NCBI GenBank assembly: GCA_040830725.1
Contig: JBFOMG010000009.1
Coordinates: 184,226 to 248,225 of the forward strand
DNA: 64,000 nt
Direction of reading: 5' to 3'
Source of the DNA: JAWKWH01 sp040830725
Lineage (GTDB): Bacteria > Pseudomonadota > Alphaproteobacteria > Rhizobiales > Rhizobiaceae
The stretch's first letter is position 1; every line of letters begins with the position of its first letter. The notes under the pieces are model-generated. The model had not been told where the DNA came from. It made no database searches and saw only the letters and a program-made list of their open reading frames with translations. Both the position numbers and the translations under genes were made by a program. Of the stretch, positions 1 through 7,646 are shown one piece after another.

Positions 1-375
1 GGCTTCGCGTGCTGTTCGTGCGTCGATCGCAGCCACCGCGGCAACCGCGTGCCCGTCATAGAGCGCCCTGCCCCGCGCCATGCAGTTGTCGAGAATGTTG
101 TAAAGGCCGGAATCGCCGTCAGTGAGGTCGGGCAAATCGTCAGCGGTGATCACGGCCTTGACGCCTTTCAGCTTCTCCGCTTTCGAGACATCGATTTTCT
201 TGATCTTCGCGTGTGCGTGCGGGCTTCGCAGCACCGCTCCCGCCAGTTGCCCCGGCATGTTGAAGTCAGCTCCATACCGCGCGCGTCCTGTCACCTTGTC
301 GACGCCGTCTGGGCGAACAGGCCTCGTGCCGACGGAATTGAACTTTTTTGCAGCAAATTTGGCATCGAAGTTCAT
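1..375 (-). CDS. Molybdenum hydroxylase large (molybdopterin) subunit, N-terminal part
   Basis: First 125 codons of a gene that runs off the left edge. Reading leftward from an ATG at 375 the product starts MNFDAKFAAKKFNSVGTRPV and continues through RPDGVDKVTGRARYGADF and AVLRSPHAHAKI. This is the usual start of the xanthine dehydrogenase/CO dehydrogenase large-subunit family, which carries the molybdenum cofactor and oxidises the substrate. A GGGAGG ribosome site lies 7 bases before the ATG. The stop of the 2Fe-2S subunit gene is 2 bases upstream, so the three subunit genes form one operon in the order FAD, 2Fe-2S, molybdopterin. The active-site loop is outside the window, so the substrate (purine, CO, aromatic or aldehyde) cannot be told. 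Confidence 0.85.
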   Translation of the reverse strand, partial: MNFDAKFAAKKFNSVGTRPVRPDGVDKVTGRARYGADFNMPGQLAGAVLRSPHAHAKIKKIDVSKAEKLKGVKAVITADDLPDLTDGDSGLYNILDNCMARGRALYDGHAVAAVAAIDARTAREA

Positions 376-377
376 GG

Positions 378-854
378 TCAGCCTCCCTTCATCACAGTTG
401 CAGCATCTTGTACAGCGCGCACGATCTTGTCGTATCCGGTGCAGCGGCAGAGATTGCCGGCAAGGGCAAAGCGAATTTCCTCTTCACTCGGATCCGGATT
501 TCTTTCCAGAAGATCTTTTGCCGCGATCAGGAAACCGGGCGTACACACACCGCATTGAAGGGCGGCATGTTCGAGGAAACTTGACTGCAGTGGATGCAGT
601 TCATCACCTTTGGCCATCCCCTCAATGGTTTCGATGCGGCGGCCTTCAGCCTCTGCGCCCAAAACCAGGCATGCGCAGACCAGGCGGCCATCGACGATCA
701 CGCTGCAGGCGCCACAATCGCCTGTGCCGCAACCTTCCTTGGCCCCGGTGAGACCCAAACGATCACGAAGCACATCCAGCAGAGTTTCCTCCGTCTGGCA
801 AAGTACTTCGATATCGTCGCCATTGATTGTTGTCGAAACTGCAATCGCGGTCAT
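378..854 (-). CDS. Molybdenum hydroxylase 2Fe-2S subunit (CoxS/XdhC-like)
   Basis: A 158-residue protein with both 2Fe-2S clusters of this family. The plant-ferredoxin-type cluster motif CGTGDCGACSVIVDGRLVC lies near residues 42-60. The helical C-terminal cluster has CGVCTPGF near residue 101 and NLCRCTGY near residue 134. It passes electrons from the molybdenum centre to the FAD subunit. Length is typical of a separate small subunit. Its start overlaps the stop of the FAD-subunit gene at 854, and the large subunit gene follows after 2 bases, so translation is probably coupled. Family membership is clear; the substrate is not. Confidence 0.93.
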   Translation of the reverse strand: MTAIAVSTTINGDDIEVLCQTEETLLDVLRDRLGLTGAKEGCGTGDCGACSVIVDGRLVCACLVLGAEAEGRRIETIEGMAKGDELHPLQSSFLEHAALQCGVCTPGFLIAAKDLLERNPDPSEEEIRFALAGNLCRCTGYDKIVRAVQDAATVMKGG

Positions 855-1714
855 TACTTTCCTCCCGCGCGTTTGTACGCAATCTTTGCGGCGCGCCCGG
901 CCAGCACGCCGGCCACCTTCTTGCGAAATTCGATCGTGCCGCGCTTGTCGTCGATCGGCTTACATGCCGCTGAGCAGGCTTCCGCCAGCCGCTCGAGTGC
1001 CGGCCCGTCCAGCTTGGTACCGATGATGGCATTGGCGGCTCGGCGCACCAGAATGGCTGTCGGCGCAACCGCGCCGAGGGAAACCCTTGCCGATTTCACC
1101 ACGCCTTCTTTGTCAAGCGTCAGGTTCACCGCAGCGCCGACGACAGCAATGTCCATTTCCGTGCGGGGAATAAAGCGCAGATAGGCATCTCCAGATCGCA
1201 GCGGACGTTTGTCGAGCAGAACCGCTTCAACAATTTCCCCCTTGCGCAGTGACGTACTTCCCGGCGCCTTGACCACCTTGTCGACGGCGATCGTGCGCGA
1301 TCCTTTGGGGCCGGCGATGGCGACCTTGGCTTCGGCCGCCATCAGGGCCGGAACGCTGTCGGCGGCAGGGGATGCATTGCAAAGATTGCCAACGATCGTG
1401 CAGCGTCCCTGAATTTGCTTTGAGCCGATCAGATTGGCGGCCTCGACCACACCCGGCCATGCTTTCTTCAATGCCGCCGACTCAGCCATCTCCGCGCACG
1501 GAACGGCCGCACCGATCGTAAATCCGTTACTGGATTTGCGAATTGTGCCGATCCCTTTGATCGCCTTGATGTCAACCACAAGATCCGGTTCGATAAAGCC
1601 GCCTTTCATACGGACCAGCAGGTCACTTCCACCTGCCAGCACATATGCGCTGCCTTTCGCACCGTTCAAAAGCCGGGTTGCATCTTTTATCGAGCCTGGA
1701 CGCTCATAATGCAT
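854..1714 (-). CDS. Molybdenum hydroxylase FAD-binding subunit (CoxM-like)
   Basis: A 286-residue protein that begins with the pattern of CoxM-type FAD-binding subunits: a short lead, then VLAGGSDLLVRMKGG near residues 26-40 (FAD pyrophosphate loop). A second FAD motif, TIVGNLCNASPAADSVPAL, lies near residue 106. It would transfer electrons from the iron-sulfur subunit to the final acceptor. It is the first gene of the three-subunit operon and is followed without a gap by the 2Fe-2S subunit. The region upstream (1715-1963) holds its promoter, but no clear regulator site was seen for this side. Confidence 0.92.
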   Translation of the reverse strand: MHYERPGSIKDATRLLNGAKGSAYVLAGGSDLLVRMKGGFIEPDLVVDIKAIKGIGTIRKSSNGFTIGAAVPCAEMAESAALKKAWPGVVEAANLIGSKQIQGRCTIVGNLCNASPAADSVPALMAAEAKVAIAGPKGSRTIAVDKVVKAPGSTSLRKGEIVEAVLLDKRPLRSGDAYLRFIPRTEMDIAVVGAAVNLTLDKEGVVKSARVSLGAVAPTAILVRRAANAIIGTKLDGPALERLAEACSAACKPIDDKRGTIEFRKKVAGVLAGRAAKIAYKRAGGK

Positions 1715-1967
1715 ATTTCACTCTCCGTAGGCGCCTGATTACACCTGCTGTTCATAGCGGATATGCCGGACCAATTCACCTGGAATTCGACACCAAATTT
1801 CACAAAATTGACCGTTGAATCGGAATGAAGTTCGTCGCCAACAAAAGTCGGGGGGCTTGCCTGCGGTTTTGAACCGTTTCCGGTGTTCGACGTTTTCACA
1901 CGGCAGCCGCCTGGGGTGGTCAATCGGGTGAATTTTTCAAGTGGAGCGATTGGCTGCGTATAATTGC

Positions 1968-1998
1968 TTGACCTTCCAGTGACTGGAAGCATTACATC
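1968..1998 (+). promoter_or_regulatory. CueR-type (MerR family) copper promoter
   Basis: The -35 element TTGACC (1968-1973) and a -10-like TACATC (1993-1998) are separated by 19 bases, the long spacer typical of MerR-family promoters. The spacer holds the dyad CTTCCAGTGACTGGAAG (1973-1989), close in form to known CueR operators upstream of copper ATPases. The predicted transcription start (2004-2006) coincides with the ATG at 2006. No MerR-family gene lies in the window, so the regulator must act from elsewhere. Confidence 0.8.
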
Positions 1999-2005
1999 AG
2001 CGCTT

Positions 2006-4396
2006 ATGAAACATGATCATGCATCGAGCGATCCAGGCGTGTCCGGCCGCTCTCCGTGCGGACATGGCTGCGATCATCACGGCAATTCAGGTCCCACGGC
2101 TTCAAACGCATTCGTCGATCCCGTCTGTGGCATGTCGGTCGATCCGGATGCCGGAAAACCATATCTGCGCTATCGCGGCGAGGATTATCACTTTTGTTCG
2201 CAAAAGTGCCACGACCGGTTTGAAGCCGATCCGTATTTCTATTTGTCGGGCAACAAGGCAAAGAAAAGGGTCTCTGCGCCGAAAGACGCATCGTTCACCT
2301 GTCCCATGGATCCGGAAGTCATCCAGGAGGGACCGGGTACCTGTCCGATCTGCGGTATGGCGCTGGAGCCGATGGATGGTGTTGCCGAAGGGCCCAACCA
2401 TGAGCTGATCGATTTCACCCGGCGCCTGTGGGTGAGCGCCGGCGCTGCGGTTCCACTTCTTGTCTTGACCATGGGACCGATGATCGGATTGCCGATCCGG
2501 GAATGGATCGGCGAAGGCCTGACGCTTTGGATTGAGCTGCTTCTCACCACACCTGTTGTGATTTGGGCAGCCGCTCCATTCTTTCATCGTGGTTGGACTT
2601 CGTTGAAAACAAGAAACTTCAACATGTGGACGCTGATCATGCTCGGCGTCGGTGCGGCCTATGCCTACAGTGTTGTGGCCACATTGCTGCCGGGGCTGTT
2701 TCCCTCCTCCATGCAGTCTCCGGACGGCCATGTCCCGGTCTATTTTGAAGCCTCTGTGGTGATTGTGGCCTTGGTATTTGTCGGCCAGGTGCTCGAGCTT
2801 CGTGCGAGAGAGCGAACCGGCGATGCGATCAGGGCTTTGCTTGATCTCGCACCAAAGACTGCCCGGCGCGTGCTCCCGGACGGTGAAGAGTATGATGCGC
2901 CGCTTGAAAACATCATCGAAGGCGATCTTTTGCGCGTGCGGCCCGGAGAGAGCATTCCGGTCGACGCGATAGTGGTTGAAGGTCACTCCGCAGTCGATGA
3001 AAGCATGATCACCGGTGAACCGGTCCCGCTGGAAAAAACCGAGGGCAGTTCGGTCACAGGCGGCACCATCAACAAGAATGGCAGCCTGATCGTTGAGGCA
3101 TCGCGCGTGGGTGAAGAAACCATGCTGGCGAAAATCGTTGCCATGGTTTCATCGGCGCAGCGGTCGCGTGCTCCCATCCAGGGACTGGCCGATCGGGTTG
3201 CCAGCGTGTTTGTGCCGACCGTTGTGGCGATTGCTGTGATCGCCTTTGCTATCTGGCTGACAATCGGGCCTGATCCGGCATTTGTGTTCGCAATCGTGTC
3301 TGCAGTTTCGGTTCTGATCATCGCGTGTCCCTGTGCGCTTGGTCTTGCGACGCCAATGTCGATCATGACAGCCACGGGCCGAGGCGCTCAGGCGGGTGTT
3401 TTGATCAAGGACGCCGAAGCATTGGAACGAATGGCACGTGTGGACACGTTGGTCGTCGACAAAACCGGCACGTTGACCGAGGGACAGCCGCAGCTCACTG
3501 ACATCGTCGCGTTTGATGGCTTTTCCGAGACCGACATTCTTATAAAGGCCGCATCTCTGGAAAGAGGCTCAGAGCATCCGCTTGCTGAGGCGATTGTGGC
3601 CGGTGCCGAAGCGCAAGAGCAGGTTCTTCAGCCTGTTTCCGGTTTCCAGGCGATAACCGGAAAGGGTGTGAAGGGAACCGTTGGGCAAAGTGCTGTGGCG
3701 CTTGGAAATGCAGCGATGATGGAGGCAGAGAACGTTGAATTTGACTGTGCCATATCAACCGCCGATGAACTTCGAACCAACGGCAAAACCGCAATGTTCC
3801 TTGCTGTGGACAGCCGGCTTGCGGGAATTGTTGCAGTTGCCGATCCAATCAAGCCGACAACGGCAAGTGCCATAAAAGCACTTCATCAAGCCGGCCTGAA
3901 GATTATCATGGCCACCGGGGACAATGAACGTACCGCTCGCACAGTCGCAAATCAGTTAGGGATCGATGATGTGAGGGCAGGCGTGCTGCCCGAGGACAAG
4001 AAATTGCTGATTGACCAACTTCAAGCCCAAGGCAGATTGGTGGCCATGGCTGGAGATGGCATCAACGATGCCCCTGCCCTGGCCGCCGCTGAAGTGGGCA
4101 TTGCCATGGGAACCGGAGCGGATGTTGCTGTCGAAAGCGCAGGCATCACCTTGCTCAAGGGCGACCTTGGCGGCATCGTCCGCGCCCGCAAGCTGGCGCA
4201 AGCGGCCCTGCGCAACATCAAGCAGAACCTGTTTTTTGCATTCGTTTACAACTCTGCCGGTGTGCCGATCGCGGCCGGAATCCTCTATCCGCTGACAGGC
4301 TTGCTGTTGTCCCCGATGCTGGCCGCGGCAGCGATGAGCTTGTCATCCGTTTCGGTTATCGCCAACGCATTGAGAATGCGGACGCTGCAGCTGTGA
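2006..4396 (+). CDS. copA: Copper-exporting P1B-type ATPase (CopA-like)
   Basis: A 796-residue heavy-metal P-type ATPase that probably exports Cu+ across the inner membrane. The N-terminus is His/Cys-rich. It carries a YHS-type metal-binding domain (DPVCGMSVDP to FCSQKCHDRF) and a second small metal domain (FTCPMDPEV, CPICGMALEP) in place of the usual HMA domains. Then come the membrane segments, the TGES-like loop (MITGEPVP), the CPC metal site (CPCALGLATP), the phosphorylation site DKTGTLTEG, the HP motif (SEHPLAEAI) and GDGINDAPAL. The ATG at 2006 was chosen over an upstream TTG at 1964 because that TTG lies inside the CueR-type promoter. There is no ribosome site before it, so the mRNA is probably leaderless. 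Copper export fits a neighbourhood with copper and heme enzymes of denitrification. Confidence 0.93.
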   Translation: MKHDHASSDPGVSGRSPCGHGCDHHGNSGPTASNAFVDPVCGMSVDPDAGKPYLRYRGEDYHFCSQKCHDRFEADPYFYLSGNKAKKRVSAPKDASFTCPMDPEVIQEGPGTCPICGMALEPMDGVAEGPNHELIDFTRRLWVSAGAAVPLLVLTMGPMIGLPIREWIGEGLTLWIELLLTTPVVIWAAAPFFHRGWTSLKTRNFNMWTLIMLGVGAAYAYSVVATLLPGLFPSSMQSPDGHVPVYFEASVVIVALVFVGQVLELRARERTGDAIRALLDLAPKTARRVLPDGEEYDAPLENIIEGDLLRVRPGESIPVDAIVVEGHSAVDESMITGEPVPLEKTEGSSVTGGTINKNGSLIVEASRVGEETMLAKIVAMVSSAQRSRAPIQGLADRVASVFVPTVVAIAVIAFAIWLTIGPDPAFVFAIVSAVSVLIIACPCALGLATPMSIMTATGRGAQAGVLIKDAEALERMARVDTLVVDKTGTLTEGQPQLTDIVAFDGFSETDILIKAASLERGSEHPLAEAIVAGAEAQEQVLQPVSGFQAITGKGVKGTVGQSAVALGNAAMMEAENVEFDCAISTADELRTNGKTAMFLAVDSRLAGIVAVADPIKPTTASAIKALHQAGLKIIMATGDNERTARTVANQLGIDDVRAGVLPEDKKLLIDQLQAQGRLVAMAGDGINDAPALAAAEVGIAMGTGADVAVESAGITLLKGDLGGIVRARKLAQAALRNIKQNLFFAFVYNSAGVPIAAGILYPLTGLLLSPMLAAAAMSLSSVSVIANALRMRTLQL

Positions 4397-4492
4397 GTGC
4401 TGACCTTACGAATGCAGGATAGATATCAACCAGCGAACCGGTCGGCTCTTGGTCTCGCCGGGGTCGTCCTAACTCAAAAGATTTAGGCGGCA

Positions 4493-5173
4493 TCAACTCT
4501 CGTTGAGAAACTTTTCCAATGCACTGCGGTTTCTGATTTCCACAATCGGCCCGCGAACGGCCAGTCCGTGTCCCTCAAGCCGTTTGAAGGCTCTCGACAG
4601 GGTCTCCGGTTTTATTCCGAGCATCGAAGCAAGTGTTTGTTTTTCGTACGGAATCAAAATCGAGCAGGAATTCGTTTCTTTCTCTGCGTGCGCAAGGACA
4701 AAGCCGGCGACCCGCTCCAGCCCTGACGCCGCTTTCAATTGCTCCACCTGACGGATGAGACGGTGAAGATGGGTGTATGCCGCCGTCAAAACTGCCGAAT
4801 AGGCTACAGGATTGGTTTTCAATTCGTGCCGGATCAGGCTTTTCGGAATAGCGACGACCCGGCTGTCTGCCAGGGCGGTTGCCGTTACCGGATAGGGAAC
4901 ATCCCGAAAGGCCATCATTTCGGCAAAACTCGATCCCGGGTGGAAAATGTCAACGACCACCGTATCCCCGTTCTTCGAAGCGACGGAGAGTTTGATCACA
5001 CCCTTGACGACGCAATAAACTGCGTGCGCCTCGTCTCCCTGGTGAAAAATCTCCGTTCCGGTCTTCAGCTTGATGACATGGGCATGGGCCAGCAAATGCT
5101 CGAAGACCTCTTGCGGCAGAGCACCAAAGAAGTCGGTTTTCTTCAGACAGTCAATTTCTTGTTGCGATAGCAC
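4493..5173 (-). CDS. Crp/Fnr-family regulator, NNR/DNR-like
   Basis: A 226-residue transcription regulator with an N-terminal cyclic-nucleotide-type beta barrel (GTEIFHQGDEAHAVY) and a C-terminal helix-turn-helix. The recognition helix KPETLSRAF has the E-x-x-S-R residues that read TTGA half-sites in the Fnr group. The N-terminal cysteine cluster of Fnr is missing, so direct oxygen sensing through iron-sulfur is unlikely. NNR/DNR-type sensing of NO is the better guess, given the gene's place at the edge of the nir/nor island. The GTG start at 5173 has GGGAG 5 bases upstream and gives the usual family length. An in-frame ATG at 5215 is the alternative. An Fnr-type box lies upstream at 5280-5293. 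Confidence 0.88.
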   Translation of the reverse strand: MLSQQEIDCLKKTDFFGALPQEVFEHLLAHAHVIKLKTGTEIFHQGDEAHAVYCVVKGVIKLSVASKNGDTVVVDIFHPGSSFAEMMAFRDVPYPVTATALADSRVVAIPKSLIRHELKTNPVAYSAVLTAAYTHLHRLIRQVEQLKAASGLERVAGFVLAHAEKETNSCSILIPYEKQTLASMLGIKPETLSRAFKRLEGHGLAVRGPIVEIRNRSALEKFLNES

Positions 5174-5279
5174 CCTCACTCCCTTTCGGGACGTGAAACC
5201 GGATTGCAACCTCATCAATCAAATTCATCGACAGGCTCGGTTTCAAGGGCTGATTTTACACTGTCCTGCAAGAGCTTTG

Positions 5280-5293
5280 TTGTTCTTGATCAA
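5280..5293 (-). promoter_or_regulatory. Fnr/FixK-type box upstream of the first Crp/Fnr gene
   Basis: TTGTT-CTTG-ATCAA matches the TTGAT-N4-ATCAA dyad of the Fnr/FixK group with one mismatch. It lies about 107 bases before the GTG start at 5173 (65 before the alternative ATG), in the gap between the hemA stop and this regulator. It differs from the CTTGAC-N4-GTTAAG boxes of the nir/nor genes and may put this regulator under oxygen control. Single-site prediction only. Confidence 0.45.
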
Positions 5294-5398
5294 CTTTTCG
5301 GCAAGGCGCAGAGATAGTCAGCATGCCGGACACAACGGTCCCGCAATTGCAAACCTTGAGACCCGCTTGCCTTCCGGGTTATGGGTCCGGCTTTTTGG

Positions 5399-6613
5399 TC
5401 AGGCGACCGCGCGGCTTAGTGCGCACTGCGACCACAAATCGGAAAGCGCACCGGCAAGATGCTGGATATCGGCTTCCGAATGCAGCGGAGAAGGCGTTAT
5501 TCTCAGTCTTTCGGTACCTTTGGCCACCGTCGGATAATTGATCGGCTGTACGTAGATACCGTAGTGCTCCAGAAGCTGGTCGCTCAGAAACCTGGCCTTG
5601 AAGGGATCACCAACCAGTACCGGCACGATATGGCTCGGATTGTCCATATGCGGAATACGGCTGCGGTCCAGCAGTTCGCGCAGGCGCGCGACATTGCGGC
5701 GTTGCTGCATCCGTTCAATATCCGAGTTCATCAAATGGCGCACCGATGCGGTCGCTCCGGCTACCAGCGCGGGAGGAAGAGCAGTGGTGAAGATGAATCC
5801 GCTGGCAAACGAGCGGATGAAATCACACAGCGCGGTGGAACCGGTTATATAACCGCCGAGAACGCCAAAAGCCTTGGCCAGCGTGCCTTCAATCAGGGTG
5901 ATCCTGTCAGACAGGCCCTCACGTTCGGCGATGCCGCCGCCCCTTGGCCCGTACAGTCCGACGGCGTGAACCTCGTCGAGATAGGTCATTGCGCCGTGCT
6001 TTTCGGCCACTTCGACGATCTCAGCCATCGGACAGATGTCGCCGTCCATGGAATAGACGCTTTCAAATGCGACAATCCGTGCTCCGCCGGAGGGGAGTTG
6101 CGACAATTTGCGATCCAGGTCTTCCGGGTCATTGTGATCCCAAATCACTTTGCGGGCCTTCGAATGGCGAATTCCCTCGATCATTGACGCGTGGTTCTTT
6201 GCATCCGACAGGATCGTACAATCGGGCAACTTGGCGCCGAGCGTGCTGAGGCTTGCCCAATTTGAGACGTATCCGGAGGTGAACAGAAGCGCAGATTCCT
6301 TGCCATGAAGCTCGGCCAGCAGGTTTTCCAGCTGAACGTGCATATGCGCGGTACCCGAAATGTTGCGGGTGCCGCCGGCTCCTGCGCCGTCTTCCAATGC
6401 CGTGCTCGAAACCGCCTCGCGCACAATCTTGTGCTTGCCCATCCCCAGATAATCGTTGGAACACCAGACCGTCACCGGGCGCGTCTTGCCATCGATATGC
6501 TGAACTGCGCGAGGTGCCTCTCTTGCTGAGCGTTCAAGCTCTGCAAAATAGCGATAATTCCCCTCGGATTTCAGGTCATCGAGGGCGTTTTCAAAGAAGG
6601 CCTGGTAGTTCAT
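5399..6613 (-). CDS. hemA: 5-aminolevulinate synthase
   Basis: A 404-residue alpha-oxoamine synthase that condenses glycine and succinyl-CoA to 5-aminolevulinate, the first step of heme synthesis in alphaproteobacteria. Visible marks are NDYLGMG near residue 53, the glycine loop VGLYGPRGGGIAER, and the PLP lysine in TLAKAFGVLGGY. The ATG at 6613 (MNYQAFFENALDD) is preceded by TGGAGT at a good distance and matches the usual N-terminus, so the longer reading to 6649 is not used. It follows the nir assembly genes on the same strand and has its own CTTGAC-N4-GTTAAG box at 6671-6686. It is probably an isoenzyme induced to meet the need for heme c, heme b and heme d1 during denitrification. The copy number in the genome is unknown. 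Confidence 0.93.
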   Translation of the reverse strand: MNYQAFFENALDDLKSEGNYRYFAELERSAREAPRAVQHIDGKTRPVTVWCSNDYLGMGKHKIVREAVSSTALEDGAGAGGTRNISGTAHMHVQLENLLAELHGKESALLFTSGYVSNWASLSTLGAKLPDCTILSDAKNHASMIEGIRHSKARKVIWDHNDPEDLDRKLSQLPSGGARIVAFESVYSMDGDICPMAEIVEVAEKHGAMTYLDEVHAVGLYGPRGGGIAEREGLSDRITLIEGTLAKAFGVLGGYITGSTALCDFIRSFASGFIFTTALPPALVAGATASVRHLMNSDIERMQQRRNVARLRELLDRSRIPHMDNPSHIVPVLVGDPFKARFLSDQLLEHYGIYVQPINYPTVAKGTERLRITPSPLHSEADIQHLAGALSDLWSQCALSRAVA

Positions 6614-6670
6614 CTGGGACTCCAGTCGTGGGTATCTGACCCGATCCAAACACTGTTGTTACGAATTGGC

Positions 6671-6686
6671 CTTAACTATTGTCAAG
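6671..6686 (-). promoter_or_regulatory. NNR/DNR-type box upstream of hemA
   Basis: Read toward hemA the sequence is CTTGACAATAGTTAAG, with the same half-sites as the two boxes in the nirE-norC gap. Its centre is about 65 bases before the hemA ATG at 6613, which places transcription start near 6637 if the box is centred at -41.5. It overlaps the last codons of the small membrane protein gene. Confidence 0.72.
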
Positions 6687-6909
6687 AATCGGCTTCGTCC
6701 ATCATGTGTCGCACCCAACGCCCAGAGGCCCAGGTCGCGGGAATGCCCAGGACCAGACCGCCGATAATCGAGGCATAGGGCGTTAACGGCGCAATTCCGA
6801 TGACCGGTGCCATGAGAAACACCAAAAACAGATTGATTGCTACTGCTGCAGCGGCAAAAGGGTAAAGAAGAATAGCCAGCTTCCAGACCGGCCATCTGCT
6901 TTCACTCAT
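6682..6909 (-). CDS. Small two-TM membrane protein of the nir operon
   Basis: A 75-residue protein not recognised as a named family. It has a short polar N-terminus (MSESRWPVWK) and two hydrophobic segments, about residues 12-32 and 37-58. Between and after them are APLTPYASIIGG and an ending RWVRHMMDEADS. It is clearly a small inner-membrane protein. Its ATG overlaps the stop of the CbiX-like gene by 4 bases, so it is translated as part of the nirECFDLGHJN transcript. No cysteine or histidine ligands for a cofactor stand out. A helper for heme d1 assembly or membrane anchoring is possible but unproven. Confidence 0.72.
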   Translation of the reverse strand: MSESRWPVWKLAILLYPFAAAAVAINLFLVFLMAPVIGIAPLTPYASIIGGLVLGIPATWASGRWVRHMMDEADS

Positions 6910-7646
6910 GCGACCTCTGCCTCTTGTCTGGATTTCAGTTCTTCAGCAATCAGGCGTGGAATTTCTTCCCAGGTTCCGATCGGAGCCAGCACCGGGCCGG
7001 AAAATGAGGCTTTGGCCAGTGCTTTGGGAAGGTCAAACAACACGTGGCCGGCGCGCGCTGCAAAAAACGGTAACACGATCGCCGGCCCCTTGATTGACGC
7101 TGCCTCCTCGATCGACGGTTCTTCATCCACATAACCGACGCGTACCTGCAGAAAATTCCCGCTGCTCCGGAGTTTTTCGGCAAATGCCTTTGTAGCGCGT
7201 GCAGGCCTTGGATCGGATGGTGAACCGTGCGCGGCTATAACAAGTGTAGTCTCCTTGTTTTGAAGCGAGTGCTTCTGCAACTCCGCGCCGATCATTTGCT
7301 GAGCAAGACAAGGCAGAGTGCCGATAAGCCCTAGCGGGGTTGCCATACGCCAGCGGTTCAAGCCGGACCTGCGCAGGCGATTTTGCAGATTTGTCGAGAC
7401 AAACCAGCCATCGGCCATGAAGTGTGGATAGACCAAGGGTTGAGAAAAACCCTCAATCGCTCGTTCCAGCGCGCCTGGCTTTGCAAGGGTGGCCCCGCGA
7501 GCATTGCAGCCGGTCATCGCGGCAATCTTGCCAGCTAGGGCCTCGATGAATACTTGTTGCTCTTCGGGTTCGGAAGGTGAACCGTGCGAGACAACCAGAA
7601 TTTCAGTGGCTCGTTCCGCTTGAGAAGGTGATCTTGTTGTAAACAT
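6906..7646 (-). CDS. CbiX-like sirohydrochlorin chelatase family protein
   Basis: A 246-residue protein with two copies of the CbiX/SirB-type half: LVVSHGSPSEPEEQQ near residue 17 and LVIAAHGSPSDPRPA near residue 136. Each has the histidine that binds the tetrapyrrole or metal in the family. Family members insert cobalt or iron into sirohydrochlorin. Sirohydrochlorin-type intermediates feed heme d1 after NirE, so a role in the heme d1 branch is likely, but metal and substrate are unknown. Its ATG lies inside the end of nirN (44-base overlap), with GGGAAA 8 bases upstream. The small membrane protein gene follows with a 4-base overlap. Confidence 0.8.
   Translation of the reverse strand: MFTTRSPSQAERATEILVVSHGSPSEPEEQQVFIEALAGKIAAMTGCNARGATLAKPGALERAIEGFSQPLVYPHFMADGWFVSTNLQNRLRRSGLNRWRMATPLGLIGTLPCLAQQMIGAELQKHSLQNKETTLVIAAHGSPSDPRPARATKAFAEKLRSSGNFLQVRVGYVDEEPSIEEAASIKGPAIVLPFFAARAGHVLFDLPKALAKASFSGPVLAPIGTWEEIPRLIAEELKSRQEAEVA

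Noticed and set aside
2102..2986. 294-codon open frame opposite copA
   Set aside because: The copA product covers this region with metal-site and ATPase motifs; the antisense frame has none.
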